A stretch of DNA of 64,000 nt from Todiramphus chloris collaris (Eukaryota > Chordata > Aves > Coraciiformes > Alcedinidae). This document shows positions 44,333 to 58,779 of this stretch, piece after piece. The notes under the pieces were generated by a model, which was not told where the DNA came from, did not search any database, and was given only the letters and a program-made list of their open reading frames with translations. A program made the position numbers and the translations under genes. Each line of letters begins with the position of its first letter. Position 1 is the first letter of the stretch. The DNA lies in the NCBI GenBank assembly GCA_025345505.1, contig JANVCC010000174.1, forward strand, positions 2,168,656-2,232,655, given 5' to 3'.

Positions 44333-45186
44333 AATTTTCTTTCCATTTGCAGACCCATTCCTGGGGATGCGGAAGCAGTAAGAATTCTTTAACAGCTTCT
44401 GTGCCGCTGCGGAGCCGTCAGCTTTGTGCCCTTTAAAAGCCAGCGTGATGGAGCTCGGTCCGAAAGAGCTCCCAGCCCAGCAGCTCAGTGCAGCCCAGTC
44501 CTTCCCCTTTGGGGGCAGGGGGATGGAGTGTATTTAGGGTGTGAAGATAATCAGGAGTGCTGAAAAGGCACATAGAGATATTTCTCTCAGCACTTTTGTT
44601 TTCGAGTGAGGAATCATGTCTGGGTAGCCCCGCTGAGTTTCCCCACCTGACTCCACATCACAAGTTAGGGGCAGAAGTCCCAGCCAAAACTTTGCTTTTA
44701 TCTTTGCAATTAATTTGCAGGATGCTGGAGCATCCCAGAAATCAGTCTTCGTTCTTAAATGCTTTGTTTATTATCCACAGTGTGATGCAGCTGAAGGAAT
44801 TGAGAGTTGGGGGATGTTTGGAGCGCTGGAGTTTTTTCCTATCTAAATAGAAAATAGGTTTCTGCTTTAGGTACAAAATCTACTCGTGCAGGCTTTGGCT
44901 GCTGTGAGGTGTTGTAGCTGACAGGAACTGCGTAGACATGTTTTCAGCTTGTCTTGCACTGACTGGCAGAGATGTGCAGGGCTTTAAAATGAATTCTGGG
45001 AACAGAGGAAGAGCGTCAGCGTTTTCTGTCGTCGGCTTCCCCTTCACTCCTCACAGGGAAAAATTCTCCTGTCTCGTAGCTGAAGAAACGGACCTTAGTA
45101 TTTAATTTATACTTTTGTTGTAAAGATAAAACTGATTTTCTAGTTCAGGCATTTCTTTGCATAACCTGAAGATGAGAGAACAGTGC

Positions 45187-45331
45187 CAGCCCGTGTCTCG
45201 CGCACACCCGCGCTGAGGAACAGCGTCTGGACGCGCCGTCCTTCTCGGGAGACCTTTGGCGTGTCCTCCAGAGCCGCTCTGCTCGCCAGGCAGGGGGAGC
45301 GTCGCGCAGACGTCACAGCAGAAGCTCGGGT
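45187..45331. promoter_or_regulatory. CpG-rich block 4 with CRE-like site
   Basis: About 145 bp with around 18 CpG by hand count. It contains gacgtca at about 45310, seven of the eight bases of a cAMP-response element. It lies about 2.1 kb upstream of RERE exon D. Confidence 0.4.
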
Positions 45332-45509
45332 GTTACAAAACCCCTTGTTTGTGCCTGTCTGACAGGTTCTCCTGTCGTCTTGGATGCACAGATCCACTGC
45401 TGTTGTTTACCCACTGGTGCAGCAGTGAGCAGCGTTTCAGAGTGCTCGGGACAGGGGGGTTAATACACCCATGTATGAGATTGGGAGGTGAAAATGTTCA
45501 CGTGTATGG

Positions 45510-45565
45510 TGTAAAAAAAAAACCACCAAAAACCAAACCCAAACAAACAAAACCCAAACCCTCCA
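45510..45565 (+). repeat. A/C-rich low-complexity sequence
   Basis: Sequence made of A runs, accaaa and aaaccc units, with no G over about 50 bases. Confidence 0.8.
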
Positions 45566-47436
45566 GTGATCTCTTGGACTTAGTGGTATTTAATGGTTTG
45601 AGCTATCCATTATTAGCATCGCTCGGAGCTCCCACTTTACGGTCACGATCCTAATTTTTCAAGTTCAAAGGCGAGTCTCCCTGGTTGCTTAGGATCACTG
45701 TGAGCACAGCAGGGTGAATAAGGAATCCTGCAGGGCAGGAGCTTACTTGTGAAATGATGTCATTATTCCTCCAACAGCAAACTGCAAGATTAATTTGAGT
45801 TTGCTGTTTCCAGATGAAAGGTGATGATCTGTCAGGTCTAAGTGCGTGCTCTTCCCTGTGTGTTGAGACTCACTGAAATGGCTTGCAGTTATTGAAGTGT
45901 TAAGTTCAAACGTTTGTCTTATAATAGCTCTGAATTTTTTTTGTCCTTTTAATATGCAGAGTAGAAATAAAAGATGTCTGTTTAAATAAGAACACTTCAT
46001 GGGAAAAGAAGAATGTTGACCTTAGGGATATTGAATTTCCTTGCATTTGGATGTGCTCTTTAATGCTGTTTTACAGGAGTCTTGGAGGGTGATTGAAGTG
46101 TTCAGGCTGTAGCTACAGTCGGTATCCCAAATACCAGTGTTCAGGCACGAGTGCCTTTACAGACTGTAGTGATCCAGCTCTTGGCAGGAGCTGCATCTGT
46201 GAGATTACAGCAGAGAAGTCCCACGAATTCAACTGTGTCCCTGGAGAAATCAGAACTTCCAGTAAATAGTTTGGTTTGTGACCCTTCTGGTCGCTTACAC
46301 TGCAGCATATTTAATAAAGAAGAGGGGTCAGTGGACAGTCCTAGGGATAAAGTTTCATTTACTCTTATTTGTCGTCCTAAATTTTCAACAGACTGAATTC
46401 TGTCATGCCAGATGTGCTGTTCTGGTTTATACTGGCATACCTTTCACTTCTGTTCTTGCCAGGGTAATTCTGCAGCAACATGTAGAATAGTTTTTCTCCT
46501 GTCACACCATGTGATGCTTCAGCAGCTCCGGCTGACAGTGGGAGAGCACAGAGCCCTTCAGAGTGTGGCCTGAGGACAGTTCATTTGGAACTTGGAATTT
46601 TTCCTATCTTTTCAAAATAGTGGGAAAAAATAGGAGGGCCAAGGGTGTTATGGAGAAGGGTAGCCCTTTCTGGATGAACTGCATGAAACAGATGGTACAA
46701 GGCATCTTCTTATTGCTTTGTGGATTTTTCATGCTTCTGTGTCGTGCTCTCTGGTGGGATTTTTAGCAAATGAATTAGAAGCAGCGATAATGATTTTAAC
46801 TTCTTAAAACAAGAGGTAGATAATTTAGTATGTGAGATCCAAAGTAACTTGAGTAGTTTTCCGTGAACTCTGCCTGGAAAAAGCAGAATTAGTTTTGCCA
46901 GTTCTGGTAACACAAGACTCTGTTCTCCAAACATTAATACCCCAAATATTTTCATGTAAGGTATTTTTCTCTTTCAAAATGAAAATGACCACGAAGATGG
47001 CAATGAGGAATGTGGGATTTCCTGTGTATTCATCCCTAGCACAGTGCTTAGCATGCTGTGTGCCCTGCTCTGGGTTTGGTGTGGAAACAGGCAGGTAAAG
47101 GGATGTGGTGCCAGGGAAAGTCAGATGCCTGTTGGAAGGCGATTCTCTGCACAGCAGGCACTTGACTCGGCAGTTCCAAGCTTTCTTGCTGCTGTGAGGA
47201 CAGATCACACTGATCCTTTTCTTGACTTCAGCTGCTTCACTGAAAGCTCCAGCTTGGCCTGTTGGTTTTTGCCACTTGCAGTGTAGCCTGCAATGCACAC
47301 CTGGGTATATCCTTTCTTGCTCTCTTTATAATGCCTTATTTTTGCTGCTTTCATTTGCACTGCAAATGCAAAGCCAAAAAATACACAATATTATCCTATT
47401 TTTTCTTATTACTGTTGGTTTTTTTCTTTCTCTTAG

Positions 47437-47485
47437 GAGGCTAAACAGTACCCAAGGTGAAATCAGAGTTGGACCCAGCCATCAG
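47437..47485 (+). CDS. RERE: RERE coding exon D (linker and start of ELM2)
   Basis: Small 49-nt exon. One base completes an Arg codon, followed by 16 codons: RLNSTQGEIRVGPSHQ. IRVGPSHQ joined to AKLPDL of the next exon is the characteristic opening of an ELM2 domain (I-x-V-G-x-x-[HY]-Q-A-x-[IL]-P), the module that recruits HDAC1/2 in MTA, CoREST, MIER and RERE proteins. Acceptor tttctcttag at 47436, donor gtaagg at 47486, exit phase 0. It sits alone between a 16.1-kb and a 3.2-kb intron. Because 49 is not a multiple of three, skipping it would shift the frame, so it must be constitutive for a full-length product. Confidence 0.96.
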
Positions 47486-50400
47486 GTAAGGGATGCTGTT
47501 TGTGCCCTGATATCCAGAGGACATGCTTTTGCCACTTGATCTGTTCAGAGGTCACTCATTTCAAGTTGCATGCATCCAAATACAATGAGTTTTTCAGATT
47601 CATCTTCAGTCCTTTAGAATTTCCTAGCTCAGTTAATGAGATTTTTTTTTTCTGTCAAACATTGATATGTTAATGATTCTTACAAGCAGAAGTGGGTTAG
47701 TTCTAGAATATGATTGAAGGAATATGAGCAACTACTGGAAAGGAAGGGAAAATCTCAGCTATTGTTGGGTGCATTCTGGACTTAATGAATGTTTTCTCAG
47801 CTGGCTTTCACCAAGCAATGGTTTTAACAAACTATAAAATTAATTTGGTGGGGTTTTTTTCCCAGTTATATTGAAAGGAGGTCTTTTAATTGCAATTTGC
47901 ATAATAAAATTGTCGAGTTGTTACCATGTTGCCTGTAACACTTCAGTCTTTCATGACCCTATGTATTTCAACAATGCGGAGTTCTATTAGAGGTGATGAA
48001 AAAAAAGCAGCAGTTTTCCAAGAACAGTACAAATTAGAAGGATGGGGAAACTTTAAACCTGAGGAAGGTTTCATTCCTCTACAGCATCTCTGCTGAGAGA
48101 TACCTGTATCTTCATTTGAAGTCTGCACATGTTTTCACTTTTTGTTAAATGAGATTGGCCAACTGTGGTAATTCAGCATAGAAGCCTTGGTGGGGGGAGG
48201 GGGGACACGCATTGTGCATTTAGTAATTCAACAGTCATCTTAAAAATGAAATTAGTATTTGTAACTGGAGCAATTTTGGCAGCTGTTGGGCATCGACCTC
48301 TTTTCTAAATAACTTCTTCCTGAGTTGCCACGTGCCAGCATCAGCTCCCCCCTGCCTTTCAGGAGGTTAGTTGGTCCTCACCCCTTTTCAGTTCCCTCAT
48401 TTTCATACAAAGCAGTTTAAATTCTTCTCAAGTACAAGGCATGGTAATTCTGGGTGATTGTTAAATGTAGCCTTTGGCCATGGTCTCCAGAAGCCATAAT
48501 GCCAGTACCTTGTTTGTATTTCCCAGGAAGTTTTTATGCAGGCTTTCTTTGCACTTTCTGATGCTGTAGAGCTTTTGTTTTATAAAGATAGGGAGACCTC
48601 AGTTGTGGTGTTGGTTTGATTGTGAGAAGCAATTCAGAGCAGTGCTGTAAGTCATTTGGAGTTTGAAAAGAGAAAATGAGAAAGCATGCTGAATGCGTTC
48701 AAGCACTGGGAAGTAGAATAAGGTTAAGACTCTGGCTGCTGGTTTGTCCCTGGTACATCAGTTCTGAGGGCAATCCTTCCTAAGTGTGGAAAATAACCTG
48801 TTCTTACAGAGCATTAACGTGCAGCTTACTCTGGTTTGTAAGGCAGGCTGTGGAGTTGACTTGGTACCATCCGAGTGCTGGGTTTTTATATCCAAGTGAT
48901 GAATAGTCCTTCAAACTCGTTTTAACATCTTGCTTAATCAAGTGAAAGTAAACATTTCTGGAACCTATGTAACAGCCTTATGGATATTTTCTGTTTGGGG
49001 GGGGAAGTCCTTGCCAATTAAACCTGCAGTAGTCTTTTCACTACTCACAATAGAGTGCTGTAAATGATACCTTCAGAACAACTTTCATCTCAAATTGCCA
49101 TCTAATATTTTGGCAGGTATTAGTCACCTGCGCTGTAAGGTATCATTACCAGATGCATTTATGGGTGGAAGAGACAAGTGGGAAGAAGGTCCAATGATTT
49201 AGAATACTGTTAATTTTTGCTTGCTTAATATTTTACACTTCCACTGTTGTTTCACTGGTTTGCTGAGCGTTTCTGTTTCTGACAGATGTCATCATGAAGA
49301 GGATATTTTCTCATCCTCTTAATTATTAAAGCTGTACTCTTAAGATAAATGAATGTTTGATTTTAGGCCACAGTAGGAAGTCAGATGGAGGATGGTATTT
49401 GCTGCTTTCCGTTCTGTAGTCTGATTCATTCTTGGGTACACACTGGGCTGTGTTAACTCCGGGATGGATACACTCCCCTCCAGCCACCTTGTTGAGAATG
49501 AGGTGCGTGTAGCAGAGTCCAGAAAGAACCTTGAGGTCCCAGTAGTGGTTTCTGATGAGCATCCGCTGCCTTAATTTTCCTTAAACTGTGTTAGAGATGC
49601 TAGAGGACTGTTGGTGTATTTCTGACTCAGTGCACAGATACCTCCAACTACTGCTTGTATCATGATAGCAAACAGGGATACAAGTGGGAATAAGTGTTTT
49701 GTAGAATTGCAGTTCTCAAAATTCCTGTGCATAGGAGGAGAGTGAGTCTCTACTGACTGTTCCTCTGTGAAAACTTGCGGCTGACAAACAAATGACCAGA
49801 GGTGTTCAAGAGGAAGTTGCTCTTGGGAGAAGAGAAGCTCTAGTCATTAAGCATGTTCCTGGGGTACAGGAGGATGAACATTCATTTGTGAAAGCAGCCT
49901 GGCTGCTAGAACACAGCTCTGATAGAAATCTCATCTCGCTTAGCTTTCTCCAGAAGAGAAGTTCAATGACATAGCTGTTTTCCCAGGCAAGAAGTAAAAT
50001 AAAGTACAGATTAAAGAGCAGAACATGAAAGACATCTGAACCTGTGACTTGTAATTACTGGTTATGTATAAATGTTGCCTCTCAAATATGTTTAGCGTTG
50101 TAAGTATAGGAGGTAATTACAGGGCTTAAAAGCTGTTTCTGAAGAGGCTCTCAGCTATCTCATCCTATAGCAGTAGATGACTAAAGATGCTAATTGGGTC
50201 TCTGGATACAGTGTACTACTTATTTAGTGGCAGAGTTCATTTCACTGAGCTATCACTCTTTCAGGAAATGTCTTTGTTTCTCTTTAGAGTTTTAATGATT
50301 TACTGAGGACTTAATTTTAAACCTAGTGTCAAAACCAAAACGGTTTCCTTTTGAGCTGTGACATTTCTGCAGACATGCTTGTAAGCAGTCTGTATTCACT

Positions 50401-50720
50401 GCTGATGGACCCAGAGGTGGTGGTAACCCTGCAGAATAACTGTCAGAAAACAAACTGCCCCCTCTAAAAGAAGGAATGCTGGATCCAGTGAATAGATTGG
50501 GGTTTGTGAGCCACCTTCCTCCTAAACTTGTGAACCCTGGATCAAATAGTTTCACCACCTCTAATCTGAATAACTTCCATTTACGAGATCAGCATATTCC
50601 CCGCAATTTGCCGACTTCATTATGAATAACACTTGTTCCTCCTCCTAACATTGTTAACAGCTGCAATGTCTTTATGAACTCTTTTTTTTTTCTTTATTAT
50701 TTTTTAATTTTTTTTCCTAG
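47486..50720 (+). other. RERE: RERE intron D-E (3.2 kb)
   Basis: Intron with gtaagg donor and a long T-rich polypyrimidine tract before the acceptor at 50720. Nothing else was recognised: no mobile element, RNA gene or extra exon. Confidence 0.9.
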
Positions 50721-51827
<1,107 letters not shown>

Positions 51828-53505
51828 TAAACCAGATTTGGGGATCACTCATGATCCAGTCTTCATTATCATTTAAATGTGGATGTGCAGCTCTCCTGCG
51901 TAAACATAATGTGTGTAAATCAAGCATTACTGAGAAGTCCCACAGATGTTTGTGTGCTGAGATGCTCACACCGTTTCAGTGCGGCCCCAGCAATTGGCCA
52001 AGGGGCACTAACATCTGTAAATCATGGTAGACAAACAGGGTTTTTTAAGATCAAGCGGAAGAAACTCGTCTGTTGTTCCATATTTTTTTGGTAGCGCAGT
52101 GAAATCTGTAGTTGTTTGTTTGCCTAGAGCCCTATCTGTACCTTTTGGAGAGTTGTTGTGGTAGTGACTCTAAACTGACCTTTGTTGTGCCTTCATTGTT
52201 TCCTTCCCAAAATAGAATGAGAGGAATTCTGTGTAATTGGTCATAAGGCACTCTGAAGAACGATACAGACAGAGCTGCTGACTCTACCAATAAACAGTTT
52301 TCATTCTTCCTCTTTTTCTGTCACTAAACTGTATCTTGGAGGTAGGAACAGTTGAGTTCAGTCCTGTCATTTTCATGGTTATTGGCTCCATTCTGATCAC
52401 ACAAACTGGTCCAAGCTGTGGAAACAACAGCATGTCCAGCACTGAAACTCCCTACAGCGACCCTCCCGTTCTGTGCTGACGGTGCTTCAGGCTCCAATAA
52501 TTAGTTTTCATTCAGTAAAAGCATAACCAGCAATACTAACTAAAAGCAAGGTAGCTCGTTGTGCACCTGCAAAGTGGCTAATGTTGAGTATCACCCGATG
52601 ACCATGGTGTTGTCTGCCTCTGCTTGCTGTGCTTCAGATATTTCCAGTTGCAGAGTTGTTAACCACTCGTGTGTAAAACTCTGAAAAGGTTGTGGTTGGC
52701 GTCAGAAACGGAGCGATAAACGCTGCGACCCAGACCAGATCCTCTGTTTGTTTGGAGGAAGTGTCTCCAGCGTGTTGTTGTTTGATTGTTTTATTGAAGT
52801 GAGTGGAAATGACTAACACATTAATCACACAAAACATCCTTTGCTGATTCTTTACTGCCAGTAAAGCGTATCCTTATATGAAGCTTTGAAATACTTCGGG
52901 ATGTTAAAAAGAAGCTGTATAAGCTGTAGAACTGGTTTGTAACTGGTCGGGTCTGTGATTAGGTGTGGATGACTTGATAGACAAGGTAAAGTAAAAATAC
53001 CTGTATTCTTAACGTGAAAACCATTCCTTATGTAACATGAGCTGAGCAAAACCACTCGCAGTGCCTTTTTATTTCCAATTCTGTTTGATTATGTGTTTCA
53101 TAGAGTGCATCAGCTTTTGTCTTGTTCCCTGCAACCGACAGAAGAACAGGATTAGAACGTAAAATGTGCCCCCGTGATACTTCCTGCATCAACAGCATCA
53201 GAACTTTCCTCCTTTTTCTGCAAAGTTGTTTAAATATGGACTGTGCACTGGCATCTGTGGCCAGCTGAAATCCAAGATCGAATTCTGTACCCGAATTAAA
53301 CGCTCCCTTTTTGTTCTCACTTTTGTATCTGCAAAGTCAAGTGTTAGTTCTCTGAGCTTCACATCACACTTCAGAACTGAGGTGAATGTAGAAATCTTGG
53401 CCCTTTGGTGCCTTTCGTAAAGGCAGCCAGGGTCTGAAAGGTGTTTCTGCAGTTCTGCTGGTTTATGCTGAATTGCAGTTGAGTCTGTACTGCAGATCCA
53501 CTTCC

Positions 53506-53700
53506 TCTCTCTCGGGAGGGATGTCATCTGATTCTGGTGCTTTACGACTTGAGAGATTTCCAAGTTCTTCCTTAACATCCTTCTTAGAAACTTCAGTCTC
53601 TGTTAAGGCAAATAATCATCAAAGAGCTTTTGGAATTGGAATTTCTTTCCCTTTATCATCTATAATAAAAGACTGATGCAGGAAATTCATTTATCTTCAC
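53506..53700 (-). mobile_element. Degraded LINE (CR1-type) reverse-transcriptase remnant
   Basis: On the minus strand, about 53690 down to 53506 reads in broken frames as NEFPASVF, then KGKEIPIP, then TETEVSKKDVKEELGNLSSR followed by KAPESDDIPPE. This has the order and spacing of the CR1/L3-group ORF2 segment just before the reverse-transcriptase domain: NEFFASVF, an EIP block, and V-x-x-x-L-x-x-L-x-x-x-K-[SA]-P-G-P-D-x-I-x-P. Here GPD has decayed to ESD, and there are at least two frameshifts and several stops. It is an inactive relic in the 10.9-kb intron. The neighbouring minus-strand frame (53198-53578) may be an extension of it but has no clear motif. Confidence 0.5.
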
Positions 53701-56329
53701 TGCTTGACTATCTACTTTAATTACCCCCTTTAATCACTTGGGAGTCTGAGGAGCTTGTAGTTGCACTTCTTGCTTCTGAGACTTTGATTACTTCAAAACA
53801 ATTGTTTCTGTTCTTCTGATTGTTTTCTCTTTGTATTTCTAGTGCACCTCTACTGCAGGAAATCACTGCTGATTCATTTTATGCAAAGGGGAGGGTTTCA
53901 CACGTCAGGAATAAAAGCACTGTACAAACTCTTAATTTATCCTCCTAATGCTGTTTGTCCACGTGTAATATCTTTTGATTGCTGTTGTCATGACTTCCCT
54001 TTCTCCTCACCGTGACATCGTCGTGTACAGCAGTGGGGCTGACCCTGCGGTGTTCTTGTAATCATCTCATGAACTTAGCTCTGCCCAAGTTCCTTTTCTG
54101 TAGGTATTGTAGGTATCCTCTGTTCCTCCCTAGCCTGGCTTTCCACCCCGTGTTGACTCGGTGTAGCCCCCACTGAACAGGCTGTTGTGTTCCAAGAAGA
54201 TACAGTGGGCAAGGTTTGATCACGGTGACTCGTGGAAGGTCCGTCGAGGGCTTCTGTGGTGTTTCATTTTTATTCGTGCTTCAAAAACCTGCTCTGTGTA
54301 CAGACTTTGTTCATTGCAAGTTTTAGAAAAAGGGAGGATACTTTCCTTGTTCACTGGGATTTTTTCTAGAGAAGTGTTTTCTTATGAATAATACTTCTGT
54401 TAGCTGAGATATTTTAAGGAGTTTTGGCTTATTTCTGAGAGCCTACTCTTCTGACTGACTTAAACCACTTCAGACAGGTGATTTGTCCGGACAGAATGGT
54501 GTCCTTTTAATCTTTATACCATCAATTTAAAGCTTACCACTTTTCTCTGATAAATAATTTGTAAGAATCTTATCCTGCACTAAGTTGTAGTTTTGTTTAG
54601 AAATTATCATATGCAACCCAGAAGATTAATGTTAGGGGGGCAGAAAGAACCTGACATGGTATGATTTCTTATTATGGCAATCCAATAAACTTCAGAGCAG
54701 CGCTTCATATAAATCAGTCTTGACAAGCTCCTTTGCTAGTGTTTTATTTATGTAATAACAGATGCTGTAGCCCCCAGAATGATTTATTGTTAATTATAGC
54801 AAATAGAAATGAAGATCATGGAAGGCACAATGCAACATATCTATCAGCTCGTGGAAATGATTATTCACTTAATGTCCCAGGTAGACTTCAACTCCTGTTC
54901 CTTTGTTTGGCTATTGGGATTTGATGCCACATTTGTCATTGGAACCCCTAGGAAGGAAATCAAGTTTTCATTTGGAGTTCGTTGCCCTCCTGATGAGTGC
55001 TGGCTCAGAGGTCTGGAGGAGGACAGAAGAGTCCCTGAAAGTCTTTCATCGTGGTATTTTGAGGTAGAGAGGGTCTTTTTTGGTACATGACCATGGAACA
55101 AGTCGCTGAATTTGGCAGACTTTCCCAAACTAGCTGGGTTTTGTGCTTTGTTTAAATATTCATGAACAGAGGTTGTTTGATGCATTAGACCTTTAAATAT
55201 TAGTCATGTGAAACGAAAACATGCATATTCAGTACATCTTTCTTTTTCTCATTTCATCACTGAGCTATAATCCATGAAGCCATTTTTAGTTGGTAAAATG
55301 ATAGATGATGGAAACATTTGAATTTTTTTTTATAGCTACCCGGTTCCTCCTGTCTTGTCATTTGGAGAACCACACTGATTCGAGGCAGAAGTCTTCCGTA
55401 GAAGTGAAAAGGGAAATGGAAATGCTAGTTTGAGTTACTCCCAAACCTTGGTCAGGGTCACTCTGGACAACACGATTGCATTCTGAAAGCCAGCGTGGCT
55501 GATGTGAAAGTTTTATAATTAATACTCAGTAGTAATGCACTTTGCCTTTTTTAGCACTTCAGGGCTTTGAGTGTGGGTAGCTATCGCTTTTTAATGATGA
55601 CAACGCCGTCAAAAAGCCTCTCAAAACACGATGTTTACAAGATGCTTGTGGAGATCCTTCGTGAGAAGCTCGTGCAGGGGAGCCAGGATGCAGTCAGCCA
55701 GCTGTGGGTTGTGTTGGGGCTTGGGGTTTTTTTTATCGTGTCTATTCCAAGCTAATTGAAATTTGGAAATCAATCAAAAAAACCTTGCAATTCATTCCCT
55801 TTCCAGGTCAGGTGAGTTCAGTTAGTTCAGAGTGCAGGAATGGCTGACAGATAGGTGCTCGGGAAGTTCCTCCTGCTCCGGGGTAGAAAACTGATGGCCT
55901 AGGTCTGAGCATCCATGGGAAGACCCTAAGATGGTGAATCTGTTGCTGCTGACGTGTACTGTGGAGTAAAAGCGGGTGTAAATCTTGGGGTAGTTTCTCC
56001 CCCTCCCTTCCTCTGTCCTCCAGAGCTCTGATTTAGAATCAGTTCTGGTTTAAGATCCTTTTGTGATCTCTTCTATATTTTGCTGCTGTTGACCTGTGTC
56101 TGCTGTTGAAAGATTCTACCATTCTCAGAGAATCCAGGTCAAGAGGTAGTGAAATTCCTGCTTTTCTCAGTATTGAAGTTCCAGAGCAATAACTCATTCT
56201 GAGTGTTCTGCCTTACCCATGCTTTGGATTCAAGAATAACTGTGAGCATCAGGTTTATAGACCAGCAGACCTTAGAAAAGACATTGGAAATGAGAGTGTA
56301 AACTCAGCGGGTCAGAGTGAATCTCAGAG

Positions 56330-56580
56330 GTTTTGGTCATTTTGATATCAGTGGTATTTTTGCTGGGGAAGTCAAAGAGCCAGCGACTTTTAATTGGTAA
56401 GAAAATGCCACCGCTTAATCTTGCACCGTGCTACGTGGAAGAAAGACAAAGCCATCGTGTGCTAATATTGTATAACTCTCTCTTTACTAACAGCGTTGCT
56501 CTGACTTCTCAGAGCACAATATTACACGGGAACGTGTCATTATGAGTGACAAACACGACAGCCTAATATTGGTTCAAGGA
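56330..56580. promoter_or_regulatory. Candidate conserved noncoding element
   Basis: Repeat-free stretch with tttaattgg, gctaatattgt and cctaatattgg cores in the 10.9-kb intron. Inferred from texture only. Confidence 0.25.
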
Positions 56581-58779
56581 AATTCGGTTCCAAGTAAGAT
56601 GTCACCCATACAAATTACTCCCTGTTTTAACTTGCCCTTAGACCAGATTTTCTTGTTCATTAACTACAGACAAGGTTGAAAGCGTTAAAAATTATTTAAA
56701 TATATGTTAGCATTTCTTATTATTACTAGTTTTCCTTTTGGATGAGTCTTAATTAACAGCTACTCTCATGGTTCAGATGAGGTAGCACAGCACTTCAGGG
56801 GCCATCACTCTCTGCCTGGGCATGCTGGAAGATGGAGCCACTTCGAGTGCATAAGACAATTTTGCCACTTTGAATTTTCATTCATCCTTATCCTTGCTCT
56901 TAGGGGAAAAACTTCAGCACTCTGTTTGTAAGATGAGTCAGGAAGTCTTTCTGGAGGAGCTGTTGAAAGGGGCAGATAAAAAGGCCCCAGAGTGACTGCC
57001 GTGGTTCCTTCTAAGGCTTTTTGGGGGAGTATGTAATATTATTTTAAGTTGGTTTTTAAATGCAAGTTTTGCAGATGCTTGGCTAGTTCTTGCTCTGGCT
57101 GTGCAGCCCTGGCCATGGCTGTGGTGTTGACCCCAAAACAGCTGGCACAGCTGGCTCCCTCTGCTGCTCGGCGCTTGCAGCTGTTTGGCTGAGCCCTGGC
57201 AGCAACAGTGTGTGAAAAGTGGATGCAACACAAGCATCTGGCTTCTTAATCTCCATCATTAGCATCCTAGATCACTTTGTAGCAATTAAGAGTTATTTAA
57301 AAGCTTAAAATAGAGCAGAACTGGGAGGAAGACATTAAGTTGCTGCTTTTTCTTTTTCCCCCCTCACCCCCATAGCAGTGGGGACTAATTTCTGTATTTT
57401 TCAAGCTGTCAGATGCCACAAATCAGATCTGTAGAAGACCTGAACTGGTAGTAATTTTCTCTTGGAGCATCTTACTGATTTCTGTCGCCTTCTTGTTTTT
57501 GTTAGCTTCAAATCCTGTGGCAGGCCAAGCTGTGTCACCTCGTTACCAATCGTAACTCCCAGTTAGCTGTGAGGGTGTGTGGGCAGAACAGGATTGTCGG
57601 GCAAAGCCTTTTTGTTTAGGATGGTTTAGGTTCTTGATTGGCTCAAGGTTCCGTTGTCCTTGGGCACCAGAGGGAGCTCAGCAAAGTGGTTTTGCTCTCT
57701 GAGACGGCAGCATTGGTTTTTTTCTCTGATGTAGACTGTTCAGCTGTTGCAGCAAGTGGGGAGGAGGTGGGATTTCAAAGAGGAGAGGGAAAGGAAATTC
57801 CTGGAATTGAAGGGCCTTTGCTGTTTGTGTCTTGCTGGGTATCAGACACAGTTGATAGAAATAAAATCTTTGTCGTTTGGAAGGATGAGCACTTCAAAGA
57901 ACGCTGCGAATCTGAGGATGGATTTTGCTGTTTCACCGAAGGAGATGTTTGTTGTGCAGCATGCTCCATTTGATAGCAGGGCAAGATGTCCATAGCTATA
58001 AAGACTGTCTACCTCAGACTGAAGTTTGGCAGCTCTGCTATGGAAAGAAGTGGCCTGAATTACATTTTATATTACATTAGGTGCTTGGATCACGGTAATT
58101 ACAGCAGAAGACTGAGCTACTCAAGCCACATGGCAGTAATTCTTGTTCTGCTCTTCGTTTTCCTTGCTGTCTTTTTCCATATCCCTCCTCTTTATTTTCT
58201 ACCCTCTTAAACAAGCTACAGTTTTACAGAGCTACTGGGTATCCTGACCATTGTCCCCTTCAGCAAGAGGAACAAATCCCTCCTTAATAATTACAACATT
58301 CTTAAGCCCACATAAATGAAAAGAACGGATGCTCAAATAAGGATGTTATGTAAACACCGACAGTGCAGTAGCAGGCAAATACCCTGCTGTCTGTTACAGC
58401 TCCACTGAAGTATCTGCCTTGGCAGCAGTGAAAAATTGCTTTTGACTCGCCTGTGTTACTTCAGCCTTAAAATGCTCTTGCAGTATTGTTAGTATTTGCC
58501 CTGTGTTTGGCAGGTCAGGCTTTCTGTCTTTGTGCCCTGACAAGTGGCGTGCTTTGTCCGTGATCAGTGCTTATTCAGTGGAAGAGCCGGAGCTCTCCTG
58601 GACTCCAGCGCTGTCCGATGAACGCTGGACAGGAGCGTATCCCCACAACGCTGTCTTCTGCCTGAACAATCCCCTCAGCTTTTATTGGCTTTTCTGGGCA
58701 GATTTCAAAGTAGTTTAGTACTAATTTCTCACTGTATAGTAGCAATCTTTCCTTGGAGTAAAAGACTCTGGAATCTAAC

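Larger units (their letters stand above)
31299..47436 (+). other. RERE: RERE intron C-D (16.1 kb)
   Basis: Largest complete intron in the window, lying at the BAH/ELM2 boundary. It contains a composite CR1 element (36058-36542) with an A-rich tract after it (36554-36593), CpG-rich blocks at 36650-36800 and 45187-45331, a run of X-box-like motifs at 44044-44332, G13 at 38753-38765, (TA)7 at 39111-39124, and T15 at 41911-41925. A- and C-rich low-complexity sequence lies at 39290-39410 and 45510-45565. No exon or second gene was recognised. Confidence 0.88.

Noticed and set aside
46825-47298. 157-codon minus-strand open frame, longest in the window
   Set aside because: No domain, no signal for initiation, low-complexity-free but random composition, antisense inside an intron. 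Length is within chance expectation for 64 kb in six frames.
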